64,000 nt of DNA from contig CBDAPL010000001.1 in the NCBI GenBank assembly GCA_965198495.1, positions 310,001 to 374,000 on the forward strand. Reading direction: 5' to 3'. A program made the translations under genes and the position numbers. The stretch comes from RH-AL1 sp965198495 (GTDB taxonomy: Bacteria; Pseudomonadota; Alphaproteobacteria; Rhizobiales; Beijerinckiaceae). The notes under the pieces are model-generated. The model searched no databases. It saw nothing but the letters and a program-made list of their open reading frames with translations, and was not told the origin of the DNA. Below, in pieces: positions 54,986-64,000 of the stretch (positions within the stretch are counted from its first letter, which is position 1; the number at the start of each line of letters is the position of its first letter).

Positions 54986-55819
54986 TCAATCCAAAGCGAA
55001 GGACTTGTGCCGATGAGCGCGCAGCAGGTCCATGATGGCGGCCGCCGTTTCCTCGATGGAGCGGCGTGTCACGTCGATCATCGGCCAGCCTTGTCGTTCG
55101 AAGAAACGGCGTGAGGTGGCGATCTCCTCGGTGACGAGCTTCTTGTCGACGTAATCGGACATCTCGCTGGCGTTCAACGAGAGAAGACGGTTCTGGCGGA
55201 TCTGCACGATGCGGTCAGGGCTCGCCAGCAGACCGACCACGAGAGGGCGCACCAGCGTGCGGATCGCCGGCGGCAGCTCGACGCCCGGAACCATCGGGAT
55301 GTTGGCCGTTTTCACGCCGCGGTTGGCGAGATAGATGCTGGTCGGCGTCTTCGAGGTGCGGCTGACGCCGAGGAGCACGACATCGGCGTCCTCGTAATGG
55401 TTCGCGCTCTGGCCGTCATCATGCATCAGCGTGAAGTTCAGCGCGTCGATGCGACGAAAGTAGTCGGCGTTCAGCATGTACTGGGCGCCAGCTCTCGGCG
55501 TGGCCTCCATACCGATATAAGACTGGAAAAAATTGAGGATCGGTCCGAGCACGGACAATGCGGGCGCGCCGGCCTCGCGGCATGCGTCCTCAAGCGGCCG
55601 CGACAGCTCGGGATCGACCAGCGTGTAGAGCACCATCCCCGGCGCGGTCTCGATCTCGGCAATCGCCCTGTCGAGTTGATCGCGCGTACGGATCAACGGG
55701 TAGATGTGCTCGATCGTCGACACGCCTTGATATTGAGCGGCGGCGGCACGACTGACCGCCATAAGCGTTTCGCCGGTCGCATCCGATACGAGATGAAGGT
55801 GAAAAAAGCTGCGCTTCAT
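54986..55819 (-). CDS. ppsR: pyruvate,phosphate dikinase regulatory protein (PPSR, DUF299)
   Basis: 277-residue bifunctional serine/threonine kinase and Pi-dependent phosphorylase that switches PEP synthase or pyruvate,phosphate dikinase off and on. Motifs: FFHLHLVSDATGETLMAVSR, GVSRTSKTPTSIYLANRGVK (P-loop-like) and AEEIATSRRFFERQGWPMID-like C-terminus. ATG 55819 has GGAG ten bases upstream; ATG 55828 is possible. It is the gene called RP001 in origin-region comparisons and borders the predicted origin on the left. Confidence 0.93.
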   Translation of the reverse strand: MKRSFFHLHLVSDATGETLMAVSRAAAAQYQGVSTIEHIYPLIRTRDQLDRAIAEIETAPGMVLYTLVDPELSRPLEDACREAGAPALSVLGPILNFFQSYIGMEATPRAGAQYMLNADYFRRIDALNFTLMHDDGQSANHYEDADVVLLGVSRTSKTPTSIYLANRGVKTANIPMVPGVELPPAIRTLVRPLVVGLLASPDRIVQIRQNRLLSLNASEMSDYVDKKLVTEEIATSRRFFERQGWPMIDVTRRSIEETAAAIMDLLRAHRHKSFALD

Positions 55820-55828
55820 CCGCTGCAT

Positions 55829-56195
55829 GCTCCGCCGGCGCCGATGGACTCTCTGAAAAGCTGGGGACGCGTGTTGATAAGGACTAGCCTTCGCCAAAAC
55901 ACCGAAAGAGTTTGGGCCGAGGCTGGGAATACATCAACAGGATCGCGGGCCCGCGTTCATTCCACCCAAATCTCGTTAATGCGTTAATAAATCCTTAACC
56001 AAGGACGAGATGTCTTGTCCCTCATCGCAAGTGCCTGCGACGCTTGAGGATTCGATTTACGCGCGAAACCGATGCCCGCCTGTGGAAAAGACTCGCAAGT
56101 CAAGCCAACGCGAAATGATTGTGCACGCAGGCGGATCGCTCTAATCCAACGCCTAGAAAAAGAAAAAAGAAGAATCTTTCTTAAGGTTTTTAGAT
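55829..56195. other. predicted chromosomal replication origin (oriC)
   Basis: Gene-free interval between ppsR and hemE, the position of the Caulobacter origin and of many Hyphomicrobiales origins. Elements seen: a full CtrA site TTAATAAATCCTTAAC at 55984-55999 (TTAA-N7-TTAAC), next to an extra TTAA at 55976; a DnaA box TTTTCCACA on the minus strand at 56091-56099; GANTC methylation sites at about 55847, 56049, 56099 and 56172; and an AT-rich purine run at 56150-56196 suited to unwinding. Genes on both sides read outward. parS sites lie 12-15 kb away. Confidence 0.75.
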
Positions 56196-57248
<1,053 letters not shown>

Positions 57249-57257
57249 GCAGGATCA

Positions 57258-57686
57258 TTGATGGGTTATCTGTGGCTGAAAGCGGTGCATGTGCTGGCGA
57301 TCATCTCGTGGATGGTCGGGATGCTCTACATGCCGCGCCTCTTCGTCTACCATGTGGAGGCCGGCATGGGCACGACGGTCGCCAAGACCTTCGAGGTCAT
57401 GGAGCGGCGCCTACAGAAGGCGATCATGTTGCCGGCCCTGCTCGCCACCTGGATCACCGGTCTTTGGCTGGCCATATGGGGCGCCTGGTTCAAGGCCGGC
57501 TGGCTCCACTGGAAGCTGCTGCTGGTGCTGATCCTCACCGGCCTGCACGGTTACCTCTCCGTCGAGCGCAAGAAGCTCGCCGCCGGCACGGACAAGCACG
57601 ATTCCAGGTTCTTTCGCATCCTCAACGAGGTGCCGACGGTGTTGCTGATCGGCATCGTGGTTCTGGTCGTCGTCAAGCCGTTCTAG
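57258..57686 (+). CDS. hemJ: protoporphyrinogen IX oxidase HemJ
   Basis: 142-residue inner-membrane protein with four helices. The first carries the conserved histidine (LWLKAVHVLAIISWMVGMLY), then MPRLFVYHVE, and HDSRFFRILNEVPTVLLIGI near the end. HemJ oxidises protoporphyrinogen IX to protoporphyrin IX in many alphaproteobacteria. The pairing with hemE, nine bases upstream, supports the assignment over other CopD-like proteins. Convergent with infC. Confidence 0.92.
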   Translation: MMGYLWLKAVHVLAIISWMVGMLYMPRLFVYHVEAGMGTTVAKTFEVMERRLQKAIMLPALLATWITGLWLAIWGAWFKAGWLHWKLLLVLILTGLHGYLSVERKKLAAGTDKHDSRFFRILNEVPTVLLIGIVVLVVVKPF

Positions 57687-57740
57687 CGAGAAACGCCGTG
57701 CTCGGCGGCGCGTTCGTAGTCTGAACTTGCTATGGCGGGC

Positions 57741-58280
57741 TCAGCGCGGAGCCAGCACCATCACCATCTGACGACCTTCCATGGAGGGTTCGGCCTCGAC
57801 CTTCGCCAGCGTGCCCGTCTCCGCCTTGACGCGCTCGAGAAGCCGGAAACCGATATCCTGGTGCGCCATTTCGCGACCGCGGAAGCGAAGCGTGACCTTG
57901 ACCTTATCGCCCTCTTCGAAGAAGCGGCGCACGGCCTTCATCTTGGTATCGTAGTCATGGTCGTCGATGCCGGGGCGGAGCTTGATCTCCTTGAGCTCGA
58001 CGATCTTCTGACGCTTGCGGGCCTCGGCGGACTTCTTCTGTTCGAGGAAGCGAAACTTGCCGTAATCAAGGATCTTGCACACGGGAGGGTTGGCGTTCGG
58101 CACGATCTCCACGAGATCGAGACCCGCCTCTTCGGCAATCTGCATTGCCGCCATCGTCTCCGTCACGCCGCGGTTCTGGCCCTCGGCGTCGATCAGTTGC
58201 ACTTCCCTGGCCCGGATATCCTTGTTCGTGCGCGGCCCGTCCTTCTGCGGAACCGGAGGTGCTTTCATGGGACGACGAAT
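57741..58280 (-). CDS. infC: translation initiation factor IF-3 (AUU start)
   Basis: 179-residue IF-3: N-domain VQLIDAEGQNRGVTETMAAM, then LDLVEIVPNANPPVCKILDY; linker FRFLEQKKSAEARKRQKIVE; C-domain KEIKLRPGIDDHDYDTKMKA and GRQMVMVLAPR. The true start is read as ATT at 58278-58280, preceded by AGGAG six bases upstream, giving the family N-terminus IRRPMKAPP; the first ATG is five codons in with no ribosome site. IF-3 rejects AUU starts and so limits its own synthesis, a known autoregulation. The usual downstream partners rpmI and rplT are not here. Confidence 0.95.
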   Translation of the reverse strand: MRRPMKAPPVPQKDGPRTNKDIRAREVQLIDAEGQNRGVTETMAAMQIAEEAGLDLVEIVPNANPPVCKILDYGKFRFLEQKKSAEARKRQKIVELKEIKLRPGIDDHDYDTKMKAVRRFFEEGDKVKVTLRFRGREMAHQDIGFRLLERVKAETGTLAKVEAEPSMEGRQMVMVLAPR

Positions 58281-58460
58281 GGTGATCTCCTGGTTTTTAT
58301 TGAACGATCCGATCGCGCGACAACGGAAAACGGGCGCCAGTATCCGGATCGACTTTCAAGATCGGGTCAACACCGGCCAAAGTCAACAAAATGGAGAGTA
58401 TCCATCGCCGTCGAAGACCCGATTGCGATGCGGCGTGCGGCCTTCGTCACACAGATACTG

Positions 58461-59681
58461 TCAGACCTGCTCGGTTTGCCGGTCAAGCAACATCGCATAG
58501 GCGTCCAACGTCTCTCTGGCCATGCGCTCGATGGCGAAACGCGTCTTGACCTGCTCGTGCGCCCGAAGCGCGAGCGCATCGCGCCCGCTCGCCCCGAGCG
58601 CGAGGGCCTCACGCATCGCGTCAGCCAACAAGGTCGGGTCACTTGGCGAGACACGCCATCCGGTGCGCCGAGCCGCCTCGGCATCGGGGGGCGCCAAGAC
58701 GGTTTCGGGAACCGCGCCAAGATCGGAGACGACGACAGGTGTGCCGACCGCCTGCGCCTCGACGGCAACGCGACCGAACGCTTCCGGCTCGATCGAGGGC
58801 ACGACCACGATCGCCGCCGCGAGCAGCGCCGCCGGCATATCGGCACAGGTGTCGACCTTGCGGATCATAGCGCCGAGGCCGGAAGCCCTGATCGCTTGAT
58901 CGATCTCCTTGCCGGCGCCGCCTCGCGCCTCGCCGATGAAGACGAGCTTCAGGTCGCGCGTTCCGCTCTCGACAAGCAGACGGACCGCGTCGATCAACAC
59001 CTTGTGGCCCTTCCAGACGCTCGGACGCGCGACCAGCAGGATAATCCGTTCGTCGGGAGCGGCCTGCCAGACTTGGCGCAAGGCCTGGACGCGCGCCGAT
59101 TGGATGTTCGCCGCGGCGAACGGCTTGAGATCGACACCGGGTCGGATCAACACGATGCGGCCCGCCGCGGTTGGGAAGAGGCTGACGATCGTCGCCGCCG
59201 CGAACTTCGATCCGGCGACAACCACGTCGCCCTTGGCCATCACGGAATTGTAGAGTTGCGTGACGACCGTCTGTCCGGGTGAGATCTGATGCAGGCTCGT
59301 CACGAGCGGAGTTCGCAGGGCGCGTGTGGCGAAGTAGGCGACCCAGCCCGCGGGGCGTGAGCGGGCGTGGACAAGGTCGATATGCTCCCGGACGAGCAGA
59401 GAACGCAGCCTTCCCGTCAGCATGGTCATCGCGAGGGGATTTCTGGTCTGCGTCGGGAAGTCGATCCAGACACCGCCTTTTGCCTGAAGCTCGCTGACCA
59501 GCCTGCCTGGAGGCGCGGCGACGAGCGGGCGTGCGCCCGCCTCGGCGAGAGCCGCGGCGACATCGATGGCGGTCCGATCCATGTCCGGCGTGTCGAGCGA
59601 GGGAGCGAGCTGGAGGATCGTACGCCCAGCGAGGCGATGCGTGCCGCGGCGATGCACGGAGAAGCCGAAATCCTCGTTCAT
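58461..59681 (-). CDS. glycosyltransferase family 4 protein
   Basis: 406-residue GT-B glycosyltransferase. The acceptor lobe has TILQLAPSLDTPDMDRTAID and IDLVHARSRPAGWVAYFATR, the donor lobe RIILLVARPSVWKGHKVLID, and the E-x7-E motif lies in SIEPEAFGRVAVEAQAVGTP. Such proteins build lipopolysaccharide or capsule cores. ATG 59681 (MNEDFGFSVHRR) is chosen; a longer reading to 59753 overlaps the divergent hydrolase promoter. Acceptor unknown. Confidence 0.85.
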   Translation of the reverse strand: MNEDFGFSVHRRGTHRLAGRTILQLAPSLDTPDMDRTAIDVAAALAEAGARPLVAAPPGRLVSELQAKGGVWIDFPTQTRNPLAMTMLTGRLRSLLVREHIDLVHARSRPAGWVAYFATRALRTPLVTSLHQISPGQTVVTQLYNSVMAKGDVVVAGSKFAAATIVSLFPTAAGRIVLIRPGVDLKPFAAANIQSARVQALRQVWQAAPDERIILLVARPSVWKGHKVLIDAVRLLVESGTRDLKLVFIGEARGGAGKEIDQAIRASGLGAMIRKVDTCADMPAALLAAAIVVVPSIEPEAFGRVAVEAQAVGTPVVVSDLGAVPETVLAPPDAEAARRTGWRVSPSDPTLLADAMREALALGASGRDALALRAHEQVKTRFAIERMARETLDAYAMLLDRQTEQV

Positions 59682-59744
59682 GGCGCCTCGCGCTCTTGTA
59701 GGAGGAGTGTGGCTCGAGCCGAGGGCGCGGGAGGCGGGAACATT

Positions 59745-60530
59745 ATGCTTCAAGCTATACAGTCTGGGTTAACGCAACCGAAATATCTCACGGTCGGCGC
59801 GGGCGTCGCCTCGCGGCAGGTCGCCTTCCGGGCGCGGCCGGGCGCCGGTCCTGGCGTCGTGTGGCTCGGCGGGTTCCGCTCCGATATGCGCGCGACGAAA
59901 GCCGAGGCGATCGACGCCTGGGCGGCGGAGCAGGGCCGGGCTTTCCTCCGGCTCGATTATTCCGGGCACGGCGAGTCAGGCGGCTCGTTCGAGGACGGCA
60001 CGATCTCGCGCTGGCTGGAGGACAGCCTCGCGGTGGTCACGACGGCGAGCGAGGGGCCGCAGATCCTCGTCGGCTCGTCGATGGGCGGCTGGCTTGCCCT
60101 TCTCGCGGCTAGGACGCTTGCCGCCGCGAGCCATCCACCGGCCGGCCTAGTGCTGATCGCGCCGGCCGTCGATTTCACTCAAGCCTTGCTGTGGGCGTCA
60201 CTCGGCAAAGAGGAACGCCGCGCGATCGAGGAAGACGGCATGTACCTAAGGCCGTCCGCGTATGCCTCCGATCCGGTGCCGATCACGCGGGCGCTGATCG
60301 AGGACGGGCGCCAGCATATCTTGTTCGGCGGCCCGATGCGAAGCCACGCGCCTGTCCACATCCTGCAGGGCATGCGCGACCTCGACGTTCCGTGGCGCCA
60401 TGCGATGCTGTTGGTCGAACATCTCGCCGGCGATCCCGCCGTTGTGACCCTGATAAAGGACGGCGACCACCGCCTCTCGCGCCCGGAGGACATCCAGCGC
60501 CTTATCGCGGCGATCGCCGCCATCGCGTGA
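59745..60530 (+). CDS. alpha/beta hydrolase (ABHD10/palmitoyl-thioesterase-like)
   Basis: 261-residue serine hydrolase. The oxyanion-side strand is GVVWLGGFRSDMRATKA, then RLDYSGHGESGGSFEDGTIS, the nucleophile elbow VGSSMGGWLALLAAR, the acid in GMRDLDVPW and the histidine in LIKDGDHRLSRPED, so the triad is complete. No signal peptide. In many Hyphomicrobiales a hydrolase of this type sits beside infC; here a glycosyltransferase gene lies between them. ATG 59745 follows a GGAGG-like site. Substrate unknown. Confidence 0.82.
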   Translation: MLQAIQSGLTQPKYLTVGAGVASRQVAFRARPGAGPGVVWLGGFRSDMRATKAEAIDAWAAEQGRAFLRLDYSGHGESGGSFEDGTISRWLEDSLAVVTTASEGPQILVGSSMGGWLALLAARTLAAASHPPAGLVLIAPAVDFTQALLWASLGKEERRAIEEDGMYLRPSAYASDPVPITRALIEDGRQHILFGGPMRSHAPVHILQGMRDLDVPWRHAMLLVEHLAGDPAVVTLIKDGDHRLSRPEDIQRLIAAIAAIA

Positions 60531-60655
60531 AGCCGCGTCTCGCCTTACCAAAGCTTAATTCGGGATCACGCAGGCTTGTGCGGGCCTTGCCACGCTCGTC
60601 ACTATCTCTCCACCTTGCGCGACCATCCTCAGTCCGCCGCCGACATTTGGAGACG

Positions 60656-61627
60656 ATGATGACCCTGTCGCAATACCTTTCGCGAAACTTCGCCCTGACC
60701 GCGATGCTTTCCGCCACGAGCGTCCTGATCCCGCTCACCGTAAGCGCCGATCCCTCGACTTCGCCTTCGTCCACCGCGAAATCCACGCCGGCCGCGCCGA
60801 CGCCGAAGCCAGAACCATCCAAGCCCGACGCCACCAGTGCCCAGGCCGCGCCGTCTCGCGACGACATGAAGGCCCGCATGAAGGCCGACAGGGACGCGTT
60901 CTTCTCGGCGCGCCTGGCGGCGCTGCACGCCGGCCTGCAGCTCACGCCCGATCAGCAAAGTCTATGGCCGCCGGTCGAGACCGCGATCCGCGATCTCGTC
61001 ACGCTGCGTCGCTCCTCCTGGCATCGACGCGAGCAGGACCAGGACCAGAAAGCCGGCTCCTCCATCAATCGGTTGACGGCGCGCGGCGAGCACCTGGAGC
61101 AGATGGGGAGCGCGCTGAAGAAGCTCGCCGCCGCCACCGGCCCGCTCGTCGGGAGCCTCACCGCCGACCAGAAGGAGCGCCTGCCGATGCTTTTGCGCGG
61201 CGTCAGGCCAGGGCGGGTCATGGCACGCGCCTTCGACCTTCAAGACGATCGCATGGAGCGTGCCGGCGGCGATCGTGCCGGCGGGATGAGGCGCGAAGGA
61301 ATGGATCGTGGCGAGAGCCGCGACAGGACAGAGGGCGGCATGGATCGTAACGGCATGGACCGCGGCGGCATGGGTTCCAGTCGCATGGGCTCCAGTCACA
61401 TGGGCTGGGCTCCAGTCGCATGGGGCGTGGCGAGATGGACCGCGAAGAGGGCGATTATCGTCATCGCGACGGCGACGAGGCGAGCTACGGGAACTTCGAT
61501 GGTGGCGAGGATGGTGGAATGCGCTGGCACCATCGTCACCATCACGACGACGATGACGGCGAGGACACGTCCTCGCGTGGCTAGTCTCAGCTCGTGCCTC
61601 GATGGAGACACTTGCGCACGACGATAG
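60656..61627 (+). pseudogene. Spy/CpxP-like (LTxxQ) periplasmic protein, C-terminus frameshifted by a 5-bp duplication
   Basis: Signal peptide (FALTAMLSATSVLIPLTVSA), proline-rich linker, then an LTxxQ-type helical domain: FFSARLAALHAGLQLTPDQQ, SLWPPVETAIRDLV, GPLVGSLTADQKERLPMLLR. A repeat tail of GMDRG/GMGSS units follows. At 61400-61409 the 15-base unit ATGGGCTCCAGTCGC carries an extra GGGCT, which throws the rest out of frame. In the other frame, from 61420, the expected tail MGRGEMDREEGDYRHRDGDE continues to WHHRHHHDDDDGEDTSSRG and stops at 61584. As read, the protein ends in an unrelated tail at 61627. The fold is intact, so a shortened protein may still be made. Confidence 0.75.
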
Positions 61628-61667
61628 ATCCAGATCTGGATTCGCCGCACTGGCGGCGGGAGGCCCC

Positions 61668-62264
61668 ATGATCGTCATCGGACTGACCGGGTCGGTCGGC
61701 ATGGGCAAGAGCACGACCGCCAAGCTTTTCGCGGAGGTCGGCGTGCCCGTCTTCGACGCGGACGCCGCGGTCCACCAGCTTTACGAGGGTCCGGCCGTGG
61801 TTCCGGTTGAAGCCGCTTTCCCGGGCGTGGCGAAGGCTGGCGCGATCGATCGCGAGGCGCTCGGGCGCCAGGTGATCGGCGACGCCGAGGCGATGCGGCG
61901 GCTCGAGGCCATCGTCCACCCGCTCGTGCGTAACGCGCGCGAAGCGTTCCTCTTAAAGCATCGCGCGGCCGGTGCCGCCATGGTCGTCCTCGATATTCCG
62001 CTCCTGCTCGAAGGCGGCGGCGCGGCCAACGTCGACGCCGTCGTCGTGGTGTCGGCGCCGAAAGCTGTGCAGAAGAAGCGCGTTCTCGCGCGCCCGGGTA
62101 TGACCGAGGCTCGGTTCGAGGCCATACTGGCCAAGCAGATGCCGGATGACGAGAAGCGGCGCCGCGCTCGCTTCATCATCGAGACCGGTTCCGATGTCGC
62201 GGACGCGGCACGCCAGGTTCGCGCGATCATCGCCGCGCTCGAGGAAGACGCCAGTTTTGCGTGA
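61668..62264 (+). CDS. coaE: dephospho-CoA kinase
   Basis: 198-residue P-loop kinase for the last step of coenzyme A synthesis. P-loop is VIGLTGSVGMGKSTTAKLF, then VPVFDADAAVHQLYEGPAVV, PLVRNAREAFLLKHR and the lid residues MTEARFEAILAKQMPDDEKR. ATG 61668 has GGGAGG upstream. Its end overlaps the start of dnaQ by eight bases. In related genomes coaE-dnaQ follow aroE on the other side of the origin. Confidence 0.95.
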   Translation: MIVIGLTGSVGMGKSTTAKLFAEVGVPVFDADAAVHQLYEGPAVVPVEAAFPGVAKAGAIDREALGRQVIGDAEAMRRLEAIVHPLVRNAREAFLLKHRAAGAAMVVLDIPLLLEGGGAANVDAVVVVSAPKAVQKKRVLARPGMTEARFEAILAKQMPDDEKRRRARFIIETGSDVADAARQVRAIIAALEEDASFA

Positions 62265-62976
62265 GATCGTCTTCGATACGGAAACGACCGGACTCGACCC
62301 CTCCTTCGGTCACCGCGTCGTCGAAGTCGGCTGCGTCGAACTCCTGAACGGCATCCCGACCGGCAAGACGCTGCACCATTATCTCGATCCGCAGCGCGAC
62401 ATGCCGCAGGAGGCCTTCGCCGTTCACGGGCTGTCGTCGGATTTCCTCGCCGGCAAGCCGCTGTTCAGGGACATCGTCGACGAATTTGTCGCCTTCACGG
62501 ACGGCGCGAAACTCATCGCGCACAATGCCGAGTTCGACTTTCGCTTCATGTCGGCGGAACTCCTCGCGGTGGGCTGGCCGGCGCTCGATCCCGACCGGAT
62601 GGTGGACACGCTGGCGCTGGCGCGCCGCCGCCACCCCGGCTCGCCGGTCAGCCTCGATGCCCTCTGCCAGCGCTACGGCATCGACAATTCGCGCCGCACC
62701 AAGCACGGCGCGCTCCTCGACGCCGAAATCCTCGCCGAGGTCTACGCCGAGCTGACCGGCGGCCGCCAGACCAGCCTCGTCTTCGCCGGCCCGGCGACGC
62801 GTGGCTGGGGCGGTGTCTCCAGCATGCCGCGTCGCGCGCGGCCGGTCCCGCTGACGTCGGCGCTGACGGCGGACGAGGCAGCCGAGCACGCCGCCTTCGT
62901 CGCGGGACTGGGGGGTACCGTGCTCTGGCACCGCTACATCGCAGTGGCGGAGCCGCTCGCCGCAACCGGACGCTAG
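62257..62976 (+). CDS. dnaQ: DNA polymerase III epsilon subunit (3-prime to 5-prime exonuclease)
   Basis: 239-residue proofreading subunit. Exonuclease motifs: I EIVFDTETTGLDPSFGHRVV, II LIAHNAEFDFRFMSAELLAV and III RTKHGALLDAEILAEVY, with all acidic residues and the histidine present. The C-terminus (LTADEAAEHAAFVAGLGG) is the alphaproteobacterial form. Start is read as TTG 62257, overlapping coaE, since similarity begins at once with LREIVFDTET. Translationally coupled with coaE. Confidence 0.94.
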   Translation: MREIVFDTETTGLDPSFGHRVVEVGCVELLNGIPTGKTLHHYLDPQRDMPQEAFAVHGLSSDFLAGKPLFRDIVDEFVAFTDGAKLIAHNAEFDFRFMSAELLAVGWPALDPDRMVDTLALARRRHPGSPVSLDALCQRYGIDNSRRTKHGALLDAEILAEVYAELTGGRQTSLVFAGPATRGWGGVSSMPRRARPVPLTSALTADEAAEHAAFVAGLGGTVLWHRYIAVAEPLAATGR

Positions 62977-62984
62977 ACGGCGCG

Positions 62985-63272
62985 GCCATGTAGGAACACG
63001 CAGGTCGCGCTTCAGGATCTTGCCGATGGCGCTGCGGGGCAGTCTCGACACGATGCGGAGATCGGTCATCTCCTCGAAGAAGACTCCGTGGGGGTTGATC
63101 AGGAATGATGTGCGGGGCCGGGCACGCGCATCGAGATATGGGTGAAGATCGCATCGTCCCAGCCGTAGAGCGCCGCCAGTCGGTAGAGCGCGGCGAACTC
63201 CACCCGCGCCGTCCAATGGGCGTCCCGCGTCACGTCGCTGGCTTGCTCGGAGGCCATCACGCCCTTGGTCAT
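62985..63272 (-). pseudogene. chimeric remnant: class II aldolase N-terminus joined to an acyl-CoA synthetase C-terminus
   Basis: From ATG 63272 (after AAGGGGG) the frame reads SDVTRDAHWTARVEFAALYR and LYGWDDAIFTHISMRVPGPA, the start of a class II aldolase/adducin protein. After a one-base shift near 63110 it continues FLINPHGVFFEEMTDL, still aldolase, then switches without a gap to IVSRLPRSAIGKILKRDLR, the C-terminal motif of AMP-forming acyl-CoA synthetases. The metal-binding aldolase core is missing. It appears to be a deletion junction between two former genes, plus a frameshift. Confidence 0.7.
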
Positions 63273-63472
63273 GTCTCGCCCCCTTATCGCTCGCCCGTTC
63301 CGGCCAGGGCTTCTTGCCATCGACAAAGCGCCATCGCATCGGGCGTGAGAAGACGCGCGCCCTCCGCCGAGAGACAGCGGGGCCGCGCGATGAGACCGTC
63401 CGGTGCCGCCTTTCGCGTCCGAGAAATGTTGTGAGCCTTTCCTCGACCGCGAGAAGGCATTACCGAGAGGCG

Positions 63473-64000
63473 ATGACTTCATCGATCGACGCCGCTTTCG
63501 ACGGCGGCAACATCCGCGTCCTCGCCATAGAGGGCGACCGCATCGATCTCGAGATCGTCCGCGACAGCTACTCGGCATTCTACCAGTGGTTCTACTTTCG
63601 CCTCGCCGGCGCGCGCGGGCGCGTGACGCGCTTGCGGATCGTCAATGCCGGCGGCGCGGCTTTCCCGTCCGGCTGGGAGGATTATCAGGTTCGCGCGAGC
63701 GCGGATCGGCTCACCTGGCGCATGATGCCGACGCGCTACGCCGACGGCGTGCTCGAATTCGATTGGAGCGGCGCGACCGAACTCGTCTGGTTCGCCTATT
63801 TCGCGCCCTATTCCATGGAGCGGCACGCGGCTCTGGTCGCGCGCATCGCTGGCCGTCCCGGCGTCGAGCATCGCGAACTCGGCCGCTCGCTCGACGGGCA
63901 GCCTATCGACGCGCTCGTGATCGGTCGCGGCGCCAAACCGGTCTGGCTCTACGCGCGCCAGCATCCCGGCGAGCCGATGGCCGAATGGTGGATGGAAGGC
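63473..64000 (+). CDS. M14-type zinc carboxypeptidase, N-terminal part (runs off window)
   Basis: First 176 residues of a cytosolic carboxypeptidase-like M14 protein. The N-terminal beta-domain (SYSAFYQWFYFRLAGARGRV, ATELVWFAYFAPYSMERHAA) is followed by the start of the peptidase domain: VWLYARQHPGEPMAEWWMEG has the zinc motif HxxE (HPGE). The active-site remainder lies beyond the window. ATG 63473 is preceded by GAGAGG. No signal peptide, so it is probably cytoplasmic. Bacterial members remove C-terminal residues from peptides of unknown identity. Confidence 0.85.
   Translation, partial: MTSSIDAAFDGGNIRVLAIEGDRIDLEIVRDSYSAFYQWFYFRLAGARGRVTRLRIVNAGGAAFPSGWEDYQVRASADRLTWRMMPTRYADGVLEFDWSGATELVWFAYFAPYSMERHAALVARIAGRPGVEHRELGRSLDGQPIDALVIGRGAKPVWLYARQHPGEPMAEWWMEG

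Overview
The window is high-GC chromosomal DNA from an alphaproteobacterium, most likely of the Hyphomicrobiales (Rhizobiales). The basis is the block parB-parA-rsmG-mnmG-mnmE with canonical parS palindromes, a ppsR / hemE intergenic region with the layout of an alphaproteobacterial chromosome origin (full CtrA site, DnaA-like box, GANTC sites), an IalB-family secreted protein, and families typical of soil and plant-associated members. I cannot name the genus.

Bases 1 to about 21,000 are an accessory catabolic region whose peripheral routes converge on protocatechuate. It starts with a broken 3-hydroxybenzoate 4-monooxygenase (mobA). Next comes an intact operon for a branched-chain-amino-acid-type ABC importer plus an amidohydrolase, preceded by a PcaR/PcaU-like palindrome cluster. 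An IS630-family insertion and an IclR (PcaR-like) regulator follow, then a pirin/LysR divergent pair and a DoxX protein. The 15-20.7 kb stretch looks lower in GC. It carries a nitroreductase (PnbA-like), a truncated aromatic-acid MFS transporter, a LysR regulator, a truncated aldehyde dehydrogenase, a GMC alcohol oxidase/dehydrogenase and a PnbB-like 4-hydroxylaminobenzoate lyase. Together these suggest a route from 4-nitrobenzyl alcohol through 4-nitrobenzoate to protocatechuate, now partly decayed.

Bases 21,000-31,300 hold a DNA repair glycosylase, a TetR regulator and a nine-gene overlapping operon. The operon encodes a Tat-exported solute-binding protein, a group A flavin monooxygenase, a DUF1116 (AllG/YlbE-like) protein, an ABC permease and ATPase, a [2Fe-2S] ferredoxin, an HpyO/CreE-like FAD protein, a RidA-family protein and a ferredoxin reductase. 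Two near-identical TetR-type operators lie in front of it. I do not recognise this gene combination as a known pathway. It looks like an uptake and oxidation route for a nitrogen-containing compound and is the best candidate here for an undescribed system.

Bases 31,400-39,100 are mixed: an EAL and a GGDEF protein, a decayed sarcosine-oxidase-like gene, an APC permease whose natural start may be lost, small secreted or cysteine-rich proteins and a glycosyltransferase.

Bases 39,300-64,000 are the conserved origin-proximal core: parB, parA, rsmG, mnmG, mnmE, an L,D-transpeptidase, acs, ialB-like, a sorbosone/glucose dehydrogenase-like protein, polA, aroE, maf, ppsR, the predicted oriC, hemE, hemJ, infC (AUU start), a glycosyltransferase, an alpha/beta hydrolase, a frameshifted Spy/CpxP-like protein, coaE, dnaQ, a chimeric pseudogene and the start of an M14 carboxypeptidase. 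Genes next to the origin mostly read away from it.
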